Origin: Lachnoclostridium sp. An76
GTDB taxonomy: Bacteria; Bacillota; Clostridia; Lachnospirales; Lachnospiraceae
Assembly (NCBI RefSeq): GCF_002161355.1
Contig: NZ_NFHL01000008.1
Location: 1 to 64,000, forward strand
Length of the DNA stretch: 64,000 nt
Direction: 5' to 3'
In this document: positions 53,284 through 62,595 of the stretch, piece by piece
Position numbering within the stretch: the stretch's first letter is position 1
Layout: each line of letters begins with the position of its first letter
The notes under the pieces: model-generated
What the model was told of the DNA's origin: nothing
Databases searched by the model: none
Seen by the model: the letters and a program-made list of their open reading frames with translations, nothing else
Position numbers and translations under genes: made by a program

Positions 53284-54021
53284 TTAGTTTCTGGGCTGGA
53301 TCACTACGGTATAGTGCTTTGTTGCCCGTTTCAGTATCGCATTGGCTGATACCTCGTCATTGAGGATCATCGATGCCCAGCTGTTTGGCTCTCTCTGAGA
53401 GCATACAATTGTGCACCTTGACAATTCACTACGTTTTTCCATGACTTCAAAGAGAACTTTGATCTCACGTTCATCTGTTATGGTGTGAAGCAGGAAATCA
53501 TCCAGTATCAGCAGATCCAGCTTCAAGTAGAAGCGTACCTTCTTCTGATATTTCGAATAGTCAGCCTGTTTCAGGGCGACCATTGTTTCAAGGAATTCTT
53601 CACAATGGTGATACATTGCCCTGTAATTCAGACAGGCCTGTATTCCAAGTGCTTTGGCCAGATACGATTTCCCGCTGTCGGAAGATCCGAGAATACAGAC
53701 GTTGAGACCTTCACGGATAAAATCCAGTGATGACAGCGTAGCGTTGATATCGGAAGGCAGATAGATCCTTTCCTTAGAATCTTTACACTTATCCAATGAT
53801 TGAGGTCCTCCTGAAAGATGCGCACGTTTCAGTCTGTTCTGAAATCTCTGCGATGTTTTGTTCTGGTATTCCGGCCCGATCACCTGCTCAAGCAGCGATA
53901 CGGCATCCAACTCATCAAAGGATTTCGAGTGATACAGCGAATCAAGCGAAGCGGCCATACATCCAAGCTTCAGTTCATTGAGCTCATCTACAAGTTCATT
54001 GATTCGATCAAGCTTCTTCAT
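53284..54021 (-). CDS. istB: IstB-like ATP-binding protein of IS21
   Basis: A 245-residue AAA+ helper. Walker A is CILGSSDSGKSYLAKA (G-x4-GKS) and Walker B LDLLILDDFLLH; the arginine-finger region SELSRCTIVCSQ follows. IstB multimerises on target DNA and activates IstA. The start at 54021 (MKKLDRINEL) has GGAGG upstream and overlaps istA by 14 bases, as is usual in IS21. Confidence 0.94.
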   Translation of the reverse strand: MKKLDRINELVDELNELKLGCMAASLDSLYHSKSFDELDAVSLLEQVIGPEYQNKTSQRFQNRLKRAHLSGGPQSLDKCKDSKERIYLPSDINATLSSLDFIREGLNVCILGSSDSGKSYLAKALGIQACLNYRAMYHHCEEFLETMVALKQADYSKYQKKVRFYLKLDLLILDDFLLHTITDEREIKVLFEVMEKRSELSRCTIVCSQREPNSWASMILNDEVSANAILKRATKHYTVVIQPRN

Positions 54022-55621
54022 CACGCACCTCCCCGGCAAGTTTACTGCTCTTGGAGAGAAGCCGGTCAATATCCCCGGCATGCGGGCTCATGACAAACGC
54101 CCCTTTGTTCCGTTCTTCGTTGAGCTTTGTATTGAAACCGGCACTTCCGATTTCTTCAGCGACGGCAGCAATTGAATTCTTAATAAAAGAATACGAGATA
54201 TGATTCGTATCAATTGCCAGTTTGCAGCAATCTTCCAGGGCAAGCTTGCTGTACTTCTTTGTGTAGTTGAGGATACCTATACACAGGCGGTACGTCTGAA
54301 CTTCATGCTCACGGCTTCTCAGGATGTGTTCTATGACTTTGACCGTATTCGGACCTACTGTCATAGCTTTCCTGGTAAAGTAAGTGGCATTCCATTCTGA
54401 CATCTGTTTGTAGCTTTCGGGCAGATGTGCAGGATCTGTCAGCCATTCACCCTTGCGGGAAGCCCTTCGCCAGCTGACGATGAGTTCGCCTTTCATGGAA
54501 TAGATATTAACTGTTGTTGCAGAGGCAGCAATCAGAACACTCTTGTGCAGATATGCTTTATCCACACTGTAATAAGCATTATCGAAGCGCACATGAAAAT
54601 CCGCAGATACTTTTGCAGTCCGTCTTTCCATGTATTCGTAGGGGACAGCCGGAAGAGGAAGCAGCTCACTGCGTTCTTCCAGCCATTGATCATATCTGCT
54701 GTAATCCTTCTTTTTGAAGTTTTCATGGTTCAAAGCATCCAGTTTCTCCCAGAGATCTTTGTTGAACTGCTCCAGAGAAAAATAACGGTTTTCTTCTAAA
54801 TCATGGAAAAAGCCTTTTTCAAGAATGCCTACAGCGTTTTCCACACTGCTTTTCCATTTAGGTTTACGGACTTTGGCTGGCAGTATCGCGGTGTGGTTAT
54901 GATCAGCCCATGCAGCATAATCCTTATTCAAATCCGGATCGATCCAGTCTTTATTGGCGGTAACTGCCTGTTTACAATTATCACAAACAACAATCGTAGG
55001 CACGCCGCCAAAATAGGCAAGAGCGTGGTTATTGACCTCAATCCATTGCGGTTCACAGGAAGATACCATCCCTTCTGCATAGATGTACTGCGAATAGGGC
55101 AGAACAGCTACAAATACAACAATGGTCGTAATCTCGCCAGTAAGTTTATCGGTCAACTCAAAGGTTTTACCTGCAAAATCAACTTCCATCTTCTGACCGA
55201 TTACAGCCTGGATATGCAGGGTTTCACAGTTCTCTCTGCACCAGCGACCATACAGTTCACAGAACTGTCGATACTGGTATGGCTTTGCCGCTTTTGTTAT
55301 ACAGTCTTTTTGGTAGCGGCTCCACAAGTAAACGAGCGTCATGTTCTTCCGCTCATTCATCTGTTTAAAGATAGTTGGGAAATCGGGTTGTTCATAACCG
55401 TCATTCCGTCTGTTGGTTCCCGGCTCATGACCGTATACCAGCTCATAGATCGCATAATTCGTGATCCCTTCCGGAAGCGGATACGACAGCTTCTCACACC
55501 TTTCAAAAGCGCGGATGAAGTCGTTGATTCCGGATTTACTTGCACTGAATTCTTCAGCCAGTTCCTTGTAGCTCAGGCCCAGTGCGTACCGTTTGATAAT
55601 GATGCTCTTGTAATCTAACAT
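54008..55621 (-). CDS. istA: IstA transposase of IS21
   Basis: A 537-residue transposase. An N-terminal helix-turn-helix (LSYKELAEEFSASKSGINDF) is followed by the DDE core: Asp in KMEVDFAGKTFEL, Asp in IVVCDNCKQAV and Glu in SSVENAVGILEKGFF. A Mu-type C-terminal beta-barrel region is near FHVRFDNAYYSVDKAYL. The frame is intact. It acts with IstB, encoded immediately downstream. Confidence 0.95.
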   Translation of the reverse strand: MLDYKSIIIKRYALGLSYKELAEEFSASKSGINDFIRAFERCEKLSYPLPEGITNYAIYELVYGHEPGTNRRNDGYEQPDFPTIFKQMNERKNMTLVYLWSRYQKDCITKAAKPYQYRQFCELYGRWCRENCETLHIQAVIGQKMEVDFAGKTFELTDKLTGEITTIVVFVAVLPYSQYIYAEGMVSSCEPQWIEVNNHALAYFGGVPTIVVCDNCKQAVTANKDWIDPDLNKDYAAWADHNHTAILPAKVRKPKWKSSVENAVGILEKGFFHDLEENRYFSLEQFNKDLWEKLDALNHENFKKKDYSRYDQWLEERSELLPLPAVPYEYMERRTAKVSADFHVRFDNAYYSVDKAYLHKSVLIAASATTVNIYSMKGELIVSWRRASRKGEWLTDPAHLPESYKQMSEWNATYFTRKAMTVGPNTVKVIEHILRSREHEVQTYRLCIGILNYTKKYSKLALEDCCKLAIDTNHISYSFIKNSIAAVAEEIGSAGFNTKLNEERNKGAFVMSPHAGDIDRLLSKSSKLAGEVRDEEA

Positions 55622-55801
55622 AAGGCATCCTCCTTAAATGATTCGTACCATTTTCCAATGGCCTTAATCATTATAAGGTACCCTCAGATTTCAATATCTA
55701 CAGGTTAAGTCCGCTCGCTCCGCATCGCGTCCGTTTTGCTCCGCAAAACAGTCTGTTGGAGTCCGCTGATTGCAGAGTACAGGGAAACTTTGTTTTTTAT
55801 A

Positions 55802-55831
55802 TTGAAAAAACAATTCTTTTGTGTTTACTAT
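55802..55831 (+). promoter_or_regulatory. Promoter of the three-gene AT-rich operon
   Basis: TTGAAA (55802-55807), 18 bases, TACTAT (55826-55831), between the IS21 end and ATG 55887. If the IS is a later arrival, it stopped just short of this promoter. Confidence 0.5.
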
Positions 55832-55886
55832 ACAGTTTTTAGTAAGTTTTTATGTAGTATTTCCAGAATTTGTAGGGCTCTAAAAA

Positions 55887-58800
55887 ATGAGAAGGAGGAA
55901 AGAGCATATCGGTTTCGTGTATGCTTATACGAATATAATGTTAAAAATAGTTGTATTTACAGGGAATAATGAAGATAATTTTTTTGTTGAGGCAAACAAA
56001 ATAATATATGGCCTTGAAAATCGGAAAGAAATGGAAGATTATACAGGTTTTAATATTAAAATGGGATATATATGTAATGCTAATGAAAATACGTTTGATT
56101 CTAAGAAAATCCCTGATTACCTGAAAGCACAACAACGTTTTGATTATTGCATGCTAAAAGAACTGATCAGTGAACAAAAAAAAGATTACTGCTATTTGTT
56201 GCATATAGAAGGAAAAGAGACCAGAGCCGATTTCACATATAACGTAATTCCATTGAGGCTATTTACGATTTTAAGGAGAGAATACAGAGGGAAAATATTT
56301 TTAAGTATAGATTTGGATAATAAGGATTTTGGAAATGCTGCAAGAATAGCAGGCTACATGTTGATTGACAATTTAAGTGAAATGTATTCTTGGGAAAGTG
56401 AATGGGAGTTGGCAAAAAATAAAAATGAATTCCAATTACATATAAAGTCAGACAGTCTAAAAAATAACCCGTTATATAATCAGGTATATATTAATACAGA
56501 AAAGATAAATCGTCTTCAAATACATGGTGTGGGCAGCTTAAATAAAATTCTGCCCTGTATATATTGGGATTGGGAATGGCAAATGATGTTCACTTCCAGT
56601 GTAAATGAAATCTATAAAGACTTTCGGGCTGTGGAAACTGAGAGCCGAAAGGGGATCCCGATTAAAAATGATTATATTTACAAACTCCAGAAAGGATTAT
56701 GGGAATTTGCAGGCAGCGGAGATGTATTACAGGAAACATATAGTAATACTATGTCTGAAAACGAGTGGAAAAGATATTTCTATAAAACTATCATTTGTGA
56801 TATATGCCTTGATAATTTGAAGGATAGTGGAGTGCTAAAGGCTACGAATGCACCAGAAGTATTCGCGCTTTGCGAAAATATGTCTGTTTTATCCTTGCTG
56901 TTATTCAGTGCTTTCTGTCACTTTGTATATGAAACAAGTAAAAAAGAACTTGAAAAAACTCAAATTAATAATTTATGTCAATCTGCTCAGGATTTTGCAG
57001 ACGGACTATTACAGTTAATGGAAAATACGTTAGACTATGCTCAGGGAGGTTGCTTAAGTTTTCGGATTCATTCTGGGAATAGCAAATATTTTGAAAATCA
57101 TTATGAAAACTTTACAATTAATGATCAATTATTTTATCTGGAAGTACTGATCACTGATTTAAATTATAATGAATCAATCCCGCAAAAATTTATCTCTAAT
57201 CTGGAAAAAAGAGCGCTTACTGATGAGTTGTCAGAGGAACTCAAGGACAAGCTAGCAGATAAAATTACATTACAGGGTTTTTTTAAACCTGACCGAGATA
57301 TGGAAAAGCTTTGGAATGAATATTATATGATTGCGGAAAATATTACCAATCATTATGGACTTCAACTTTTTAATACTTTGGTCAGTTATTATCAGGGGTA
57401 TTTTTCTGTCTCAAGCGGAAGAAACAGTCTAGATCCATCATCTTATTTTGTCGTAAATTATGGAGAAAAGAAGGGGAAAGACATATATTCCAGAATGAGA
57501 CAATGGCTGCCGGGGACACAATACTCTATCTTATTACCTATAAAAAAGCAGGAAGAACAAAAACGGGTCGGTATTGATATATATCCTTCGTTTGACGATA
57601 TAGCATTAAAAAACAGATGGGGAAATACAAGAATCCGCTTTGATCAGTTGCTGAATGGTATTGAAACGGAAAAGGATAGTAGAGAAAATAAAAAAGAAAA
57701 TATAAAAAAAATAGCAGAAAATTGTCATCAGAATTATAAAAAGAAAGAAGTTTTTGTTATCGATTTGAGAGGGTGCGCATGTATCAGATATGTAGAACTG
57801 TTGGCTAAAGCGATGATTACATTTATTTTACATCACCAAGGTGATAAGTTACGTGTAGCTATAATAAATGCCAGTCATGAATTTATGGTGGGTTTTACTA
57901 GGTTTTTTGCTATTTTCTACAATAAGAATGCAAGATGCACCTCAATGAAAAATGTACAGCTTTTTTTGTGTGACGATAGAAATAAGGCAGAAATAACCTT
58001 TGCGGGAGAGTCACTGGCAGCTGCTTACGCTGCCAATGAATTATGGGCAAATTCAAAAGGGGAATATAATGAATGCCTTGAAATATTACAGATTATTTTA
58101 GAACAGAGAATGGTAAAATCGTCACAGAGAAAAAAGGCATTTAAAGTGGCGCCATTTGAACTATTGATACGTGATGAAAATAATATAACGTTGTTTGAAC
58201 AGCGGGTTCGAAACGATTTAATGCAAAATATCCAAAAGGAGGAGTTTGGATGTCTATTAAGTGATATCCATATGAGAGTCGGTGCGAAAATGCATGTGAC
58301 TGATCATTTTTTTGAAACATTTCAATTATTTAATTCTTCGCTGTATAATTCGCGTTTTGCATATTTAATTGCCCATAATATAAAAAGTAAAATCAAAAAT
58401 AGAATAAGTAATGATCTGGTGATTGTCGGGTATGATACTTACTCGGAATTACTAATACTAGAAACACAGAAAATTTTAAAACAAGTATACAATATTTCTG
58501 TGAGATGTTTGGTCTATGAACAATTTCCTCATCCCAGATTTCGAATGTGGAAAGATAATATGAAAAACAGCCAATTTGTAATTATCGTTCCTACAAGTAC
58601 AACACTGACAACACATGGGAAAATAACCGTAGAATTAGCAAATCGGGTAGGGCACGATATTAGTGGACAAATCTTGATGAATATTGCTTTGATTCTAATT
58701 AGAGATTCTTCGGAAAAAACTGAAGAGGGGGATCCTGGAGATGCCGAAAACCCATTACAAAAGAATCTTTCAGTGGTTGAGCAAAATTATTGGTATTCCA

Positions 58801-61800
58801 TTGATTCTGCCGAGCGTAGAGTCAGGGTAAAAACAAGTAAGCCGGAGACTATTGTATACAATGTTTTGGTAGAAAGTAAATGGCAAGAGCCTATGCGCTG
58901 CAAATCATGTTATCCAGCCAAATTGACAGATGAGAAACCAATCATTGAAGTGGATAGAGCCTCCGTTGTTCCGATGATTATGGCAGGTCCTCAGGAAAGC
59001 AGTCTCTCGCTAACTCCAAATATTTCTACTGATGAAGATGATTTAATTATACTAAAGGACGCCATGCTGTATGGACATATTAAACGAGAAAATAATCATT
59101 TTCAATATTATTTTAAAACAGATGAACTTATGCAGAATATTTTAGGAAACGAGTCTTATAAAAAGAGATATGATGAATGGCTGGAAAAAGTTAGATTAAA
59201 AGTATCAGCGCAGAAAGATGAGGTTAGAGAAATAAGAAAACATGAACAAATACCTCATGTCTATAATATATTAGTTGCACCGATCCATGAGACTAATGCT
59301 GCATTTTTAGAAACAATCAATAATGAGATCTTTCAGGGAGTTCCGATAGTATTATATATTGACAGCGACCGTGAATATCGTGAGAATATCCAAAGTAAAT
59401 ACAGTAATCTTACTGCATTATATAATAATATATCACATACAGGAAGGGCGGCTATTATTAATTTTCACTATGTTGACGATACGATTAACTCCGGTATTTC
59501 AATAAGAAGAACATATAGTCTATTGAAAAGTTTATTTCCTGAGCAGGCGTATAACCGAGACTCTCAGGTCAAAGTTAACCTTTTCCAAAATATTTTTCTG
59601 CTGTTAAACAGAAGTTCCAGGAGTACGGTTTCTGGGTTGCCATGTAAAGGTGTTTTTTTTGCATTTTTTAATTTACAGATATCAGGATTGAGAAATCATC
59701 ATGAAAATGCCTGTGCATTGTGCTCTGAAGTCAGCAACTATGAAACACTAAAGATTAGAACTGTCACAAATGAGTTGACTGCATATTGGGAAAAGGCAAT
59801 TGAAGACAAGAGAGTAAGGGGAGTACCTGAGGTGGAATACGGTGCTGAAAGACAAGAAAGATATTTCAGAAGACTAATTTGCACACATGAAATAAATCAA
59901 ATGCTGCTTCGAATGAATTGGAATAGAAATCGTGACGAGAAAGTGAAGGATGAGTTAAAGGAAACAATTAAAAGACGTTTGACTATGCCGAATTATTCTG
60001 CTGATATGAAAATAGAGTATGTCATGGCATACTTTACAGTGCTTTCCCGCCCATATCTTTCTTATAGAAAAAGTATTTTAGATGTTGTTTTTCCATTTTT
60101 ATTAGAAACAATGGAAGCAGTATTATCACTGTATGATAAAGGAAAGCAAAATATTGAAGGTACATTGACAAAGGATATCTATATCAATACATTTATAAAA
60201 GGATCAGCGAAATTAAAAAAAGATTTTATAAAGGTAATGATAGGAGCAATTTCCAGATTAGGTGCGTGTTATCTTATACGAGCTAAAGTAATTAACCGAT
60301 TATTTAGTCTTGCAGAAGAACTTGAATTTGATCCCAAAGAGTTTGAATTGTTTTACGGTGCAGCTATAAAAAGGTTAATAACATTAGGAAAGGATGAGTC
60401 CGTCGGATTGTGGCTTGAATATCTCATTCTCACCGGCAAAGAATATGGACCCCAGAATGGAGAAAGGTTGAAAATAAATAGCAATTTCAGAGACTTTCTT
60501 TTTTATGAAAACACGTATATCATTGCCGATGCAGTAGACGAATTAGTATATAAGAAAATCAAGGTAGCCGATGAAATAACAAGCTATTTTGACAAATACT
60601 ATTTTGATAATTTCAGGAAATTAATGTCTATAGATTATTTCGGAGAATTATCCGGGAAGTTATCCGAAACGGAGAATAATGAAATCAGGAAAATTTTATG
60701 GGGATTAGTTCGTTTTAAAAATCACTTAGAAGGTCAGGTGACAGATTCCGAAGCGGATAACTATTATGTATCTTTAATAAATATTATCAAAGACATCACT
60801 AATGCATCGTACCTGTGTATTTATGGAATAGATAATAATGACCAAATTTATATTATCAGCAGTCTGATCAGAGATTATTATTCTACGGGTTATTTTAGAA
60901 AGATTGAACAGGAGAGAAAGAAGCATATTTCGGATACGAATGATTGGAATGATACTGTATATTTTTACAAAAAGAACACTGTTCTGGTCTGTATTATGGG
61001 AAAAGGAGTAGATTGTGAAGAAAAGTCAGCAAGTAATGTATCTGTGAATAGAAATTCAAGAAATAATAATGATTTAAATTCAGATTCAATATGGATTATG
61101 CTGGAGTTTACAGAAGGAGATGCATTTTCTACAAAGACCGTGGCAAGTATGAAATTTGCTATTCGCAATATCCTAGTTTATAAGTATTTGTTATCAGAGC
61201 GTATCAAAGATGATTTCCGTAAAAATACCTTTAGCAGAATTAAAGAGCTATTTGTAAAAAATAAACTTTTAAGTAATCCTAAGACGGGGACGCACACACC
61301 TGATGAAATTCTGAAAAAAATTGAATTTGAACTAAAAGCCATCAAAAAAGAAGATATACAGGACAAAAGCATTCTTAAATGGGCTGGATTTTTGTTGCAA
61401 ATGGCAGCCGACAGTCTAATCAGTAAGCTTTATGTTGAAAGTATAGTAGCGGGTTATGTAGAACAGGAACGTGTCCAAGAAAGTAATCAGGAAAACCTGC
61501 AAAATAACAACAGAATTGTTGTTCAGCTCTCTTTTGAAAAATTTGTTTTTACTGATGAAATCGAAGGGTTATTAATGCAAATGGAGTATCTTAATAAAGA
61601 TCAGGAGGATCCTACATTAGCAAATATAAGCGTAGATAAGACAGCGGAAAAGTTTAACTTTTCTTGTCCGCCAGGGAGCAGATATTGTAACTTATTGATA
61701 CTTGCGGCAATAGTTCAAAACGCAGTAAAGCATGGCCGAGTTGAAAGTAGTAATAGAGTACGAGTGGAAGTTTCTTCGGCTGGAAAATACCTGATTGTTA

Positions 61801-61976
61801 GGAACAAAATGAAAGAGATGGATGAGGTGAAGGGAGATGAGGCAGAGCAATCTGGGATAACTATTCCAGCATTGAAACATTATTTTATGAAAAATTTTGG
61901 CAGTGAATTGAAAGTCAAAGAGGATAAAAAAGCGGGTACGTTTGAAGTTCAACTGCCGGTCGTAAGATCTGAATAA
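55887..61976 (+). CDS. Giant GHKL-ATPase / phosphoribosyltransferase-like signalling protein
   Basis: A soluble protein of 2029 residues (2012 if ATG 55938, MLKIVVFTG, is the true start; the site AAGGAGG lies between the two). Modules in order from sequence reading: an N-terminal alpha/beta region; a GHKL-type ATPase-like module with N-box LLQLMENTLDYAQGG (374-388), G-box HYGLQLF (489-495) and closing TQYSILLPI (544-552); a STAS-like strand VFVIDLRG (D626); a first PRTase-like module (DLVIVGYDTYSE at 843-854, VPTSTTLTTHG at 901-911); CKSC (1005-1008); and a second PRTase-like module with PRPP-loop-like YVDDTINSGIS (1195-1205) then CALC (1276-1279). A helical region, a GAF-like region (about 1625-1770) and a C-terminal HATPase (N-box QNAVKHG at 1944-1950, G2 GITIPALKHYF, ending GTFEVQLP) follow. 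I see no HisKA dimerisation helix with phospho-His and no membrane segment. Base composition is far more AT-rich than the first 49 kb. It starts an operon with a receiver and a DUF2971 gene. The exact function is unknown. Confidence 0.75.
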   Translation: MRRRKEHIGFVYAYTNIMLKIVVFTGNNEDNFFVEANKIIYGLENRKEMEDYTGFNIKMGYICNANENTFDSKKIPDYLKAQQRFDYCMLKELISEQKKDYCYLLHIEGKETRADFTYNVIPLRLFTILRREYRGKIFLSIDLDNKDFGNAARIAGYMLIDNLSEMYSWESEWELAKNKNEFQLHIKSDSLKNNPLYNQVYINTEKINRLQIHGVGSLNKILPCIYWDWEWQMMFTSSVNEIYKDFRAVETESRKGIPIKNDYIYKLQKGLWEFAGSGDVLQETYSNTMSENEWKRYFYKTIICDICLDNLKDSGVLKATNAPEVFALCENMSVLSLLLFSAFCHFVYETSKKELEKTQINNLCQSAQDFADGLLQLMENTLDYAQGGCLSFRIHSGNSKYFENHYENFTINDQLFYLEVLITDLNYNESIPQKFISNLEKRALTDELSEELKDKLADKITLQGFFKPDRDMEKLWNEYYMIAENITNHYGLQLFNTLVSYYQGYFSVSSGRNSLDPSSYFVVNYGEKKGKDIYSRMRQWLPGTQYSILLPIKKQEEQKRVGIDIYPSFDDIALKNRWGNTRIRFDQLLNGIETEKDSRENKKENIKKIAENCHQNYKKKEVFVIDLRGCACIRYVELLAKAMITFILHHQGDKLRVAIINASHEFMVGFTRFFAIFYNKNARCTSMKNVQLFLCDDRNKAEITFAGESLAAAYAANELWANSKGEYNECLEILQIILEQRMVKSSQRKKAFKVAPFELLIRDENNITLFEQRVRNDLMQNIQKEEFGCLLSDIHMRVGAKMHVTDHFFETFQLFNSSLYNSRFAYLIAHNIKSKIKNRISNDLVIVGYDTYSELLILETQKILKQVYNISVRCLVYEQFPHPRFRMWKDNMKNSQFVIIVPTSTTLTTHGKITVELANRVGHDISGQILMNIALILIRDSSEKTEEGDPGDAENPLQKNLSVVEQNYWYSIDSAERRVRVKTSKPETIVYNVLVESKWQEPMRCKSCYPAKLTDEKPIIEVDRASVVPMIMAGPQESSLSLTPNISTDEDDLIILKDAMLYGHIKRENNHFQYYFKTDELMQNILGNESYKKRYDEWLEKVRLKVSAQKDEVREIRKHEQIPHVYNILVAPIHETNAAFLETINNEIFQGVPIVLYIDSDREYRENIQSKYSNLTALYNNISHTGRAAIINFHYVDDTINSGISIRRTYSLLKSLFPEQAYNRDSQVKVNLFQNIFLLLNRSSRSTVSGLPCKGVFFAFFNLQISGLRNHHENACALCSEVSNYETLKIRTVTNELTAYWEKAIEDKRVRGVPEVEYGAERQERYFRRLICTHEINQMLLRMNWNRNRDEKVKDELKETIKRRLTMPNYSADMKIEYVMAYFTVLSRPYLSYRKSILDVVFPFLLETMEAVLSLYDKGKQNIEGTLTKDIYINTFIKGSAKLKKDFIKVMIGAISRLGACYLIRAKVINRLFSLAEELEFDPKEFELFYGAAIKRLITLGKDESVGLWLEYLILTGKEYGPQNGERLKINSNFRDFLFYENTYIIADAVDELVYKKIKVADEITSYFDKYYFDNFRKLMSIDYFGELSGKLSETENNEIRKILWGLVRFKNHLEGQVTDSEADNYYVSLINIIKDITNASYLCIYGIDNNDQIYIISSLIRDYYSTGYFRKIEQERKKHISDTNDWNDTVYFYKKNTVLVCIMGKGVDCEEKSASNVSVNRNSRNNNDLNSDSIWIMLEFTEGDAFSTKTVASMKFAIRNILVYKYLLSERIKDDFRKNTFSRIKELFVKNKLLSNPKTGTHTPDEILKKIEFELKAIKKEDIQDKSILKWAGFLLQMAADSLISKLYVESIVAGYVEQERVQESNQENLQNNNRIVVQLSFEKFVFTDEIEGLLMQMEYLNKDQEDPTLANISVDKTAEKFNFSCPPGSRYCNLLILAAIVQNAVKHGRVESSNRVRVEVSSAGKYLIVRNKMKEMDEVKGDEAEQSGITIPALKHYFMKNFGSELKVKEDKKAGTFEVQLPVVRSE

Positions 61977-61991
61977 GGAGGATGATGAAGG

Positions 61992-62579
61992 ATGAAGGAT
62001 CAAATACCGGTTTTATTTATTGATGATAAGAAAATCGAATTCAAAAAATTACGCGAAGTGTTCGATAGGCAAAAATATTTCCGCTTGATCAATGATACTC
62101 CTATATGTGATGAAGAAAGCAGTCGTATTTATAGTCGTGATGAACAGAAGAAGAAGATCATAAAGTTGATTGAAGAAAAAAAGGATGAGTACAAAATTAT
62201 TTTGTTTGATTTGTCTATGAGAAATGAGACGGATAGAACTATTTTGGCAGAAGCCCTGGATAATTTGCTATGTGTTGAAATATATGAAGAAAAAAAGGAA
62301 TGGTTCAAACAAGAAGGAAAATTATTTGTGTTTGTTTCGGGTTATGAATTTCCTGCCAATAATCGTAACATACGTGATCCATTCGATGTATTACAGGAGC
62401 GTTTTCCGCAGGCAAAATGCCTGAAAAAATCAACGGATCCCGAAGAATATTATGGTGGATGCGTAAGGTATGATGATGAGATGAATTCTTTGTGTGGAGG
62501 AACGTTTAAAAATTGCAGGAGGGATGAGTGCTTCAATAATATTTTAAAAAAATTTGCACAAGAAAGTGGAATTATATAA
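61992..62579 (+). CDS. Receiver-domain (response-regulator-like) protein with Cys-rich tail
   Basis: A 195-residue protein. Receiver marks are VLFIDDKK with the acidic pair (D11, D12), IILFDLSMRN with the phospho-acceptor candidate (D73), FVFVSGYEF with the conserved Ser (S116) and CLKKSTDP with a Lys (about K145/K146). The loop between beta-1 and beta-3 is longer than in canonical CheY. There is no DNA-binding output domain. Instead the C-terminal 45 residues hold four Cys in C-x10-C-x6-C-x4-C spacing, possibly a zinc site. AAGGAGG lies nine bases before the ATG and only 15 bases separate it from the giant gene, so it is the probable partner of that protein. Confidence 0.75.
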   Translation: MKDQIPVLFIDDKKIEFKKLREVFDRQKYFRLINDTPICDEESSRIYSRDEQKKKIIKLIEEKKDEYKIILFDLSMRNETDRTILAEALDNLLCVEIYEEKKEWFKQEGKLFVFVSGYEFPANNRNIRDPFDVLQERFPQAKCLKKSTDPEEYYGGCVRYDDEMNSLCGGTFKNCRRDECFNNILKKFAQESGII

Positions 62580-62595
62580 GAATAGGAGGTTACAT

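Larger units (their letters stand above)
53171..55794. mobile_element. IS21-family insertion sequence
   Basis: The element has istA and istB on the minus strand. The outer ends share AACAAAGTTT (53171-53180) and its inverse AAACTTTGTT (55785-55794). Inside both ends lie several copies of GCGGAG/GCGGAC-type units (about 53200-53265 and 55706-55765), matching the multiple terminal repeats that IstA binds in IS21 elements. The target duplication is not clear. The right end is only 8 bases from the -35 box of the following operon. Confidence 0.88.

Noticed and set aside
55887..61976. The giant protein as a conventional histidine kinase
   Set aside because: No HisKA helix pair with phospho-accepting His and no membrane segment is visible, and the N-box positions are atypical.
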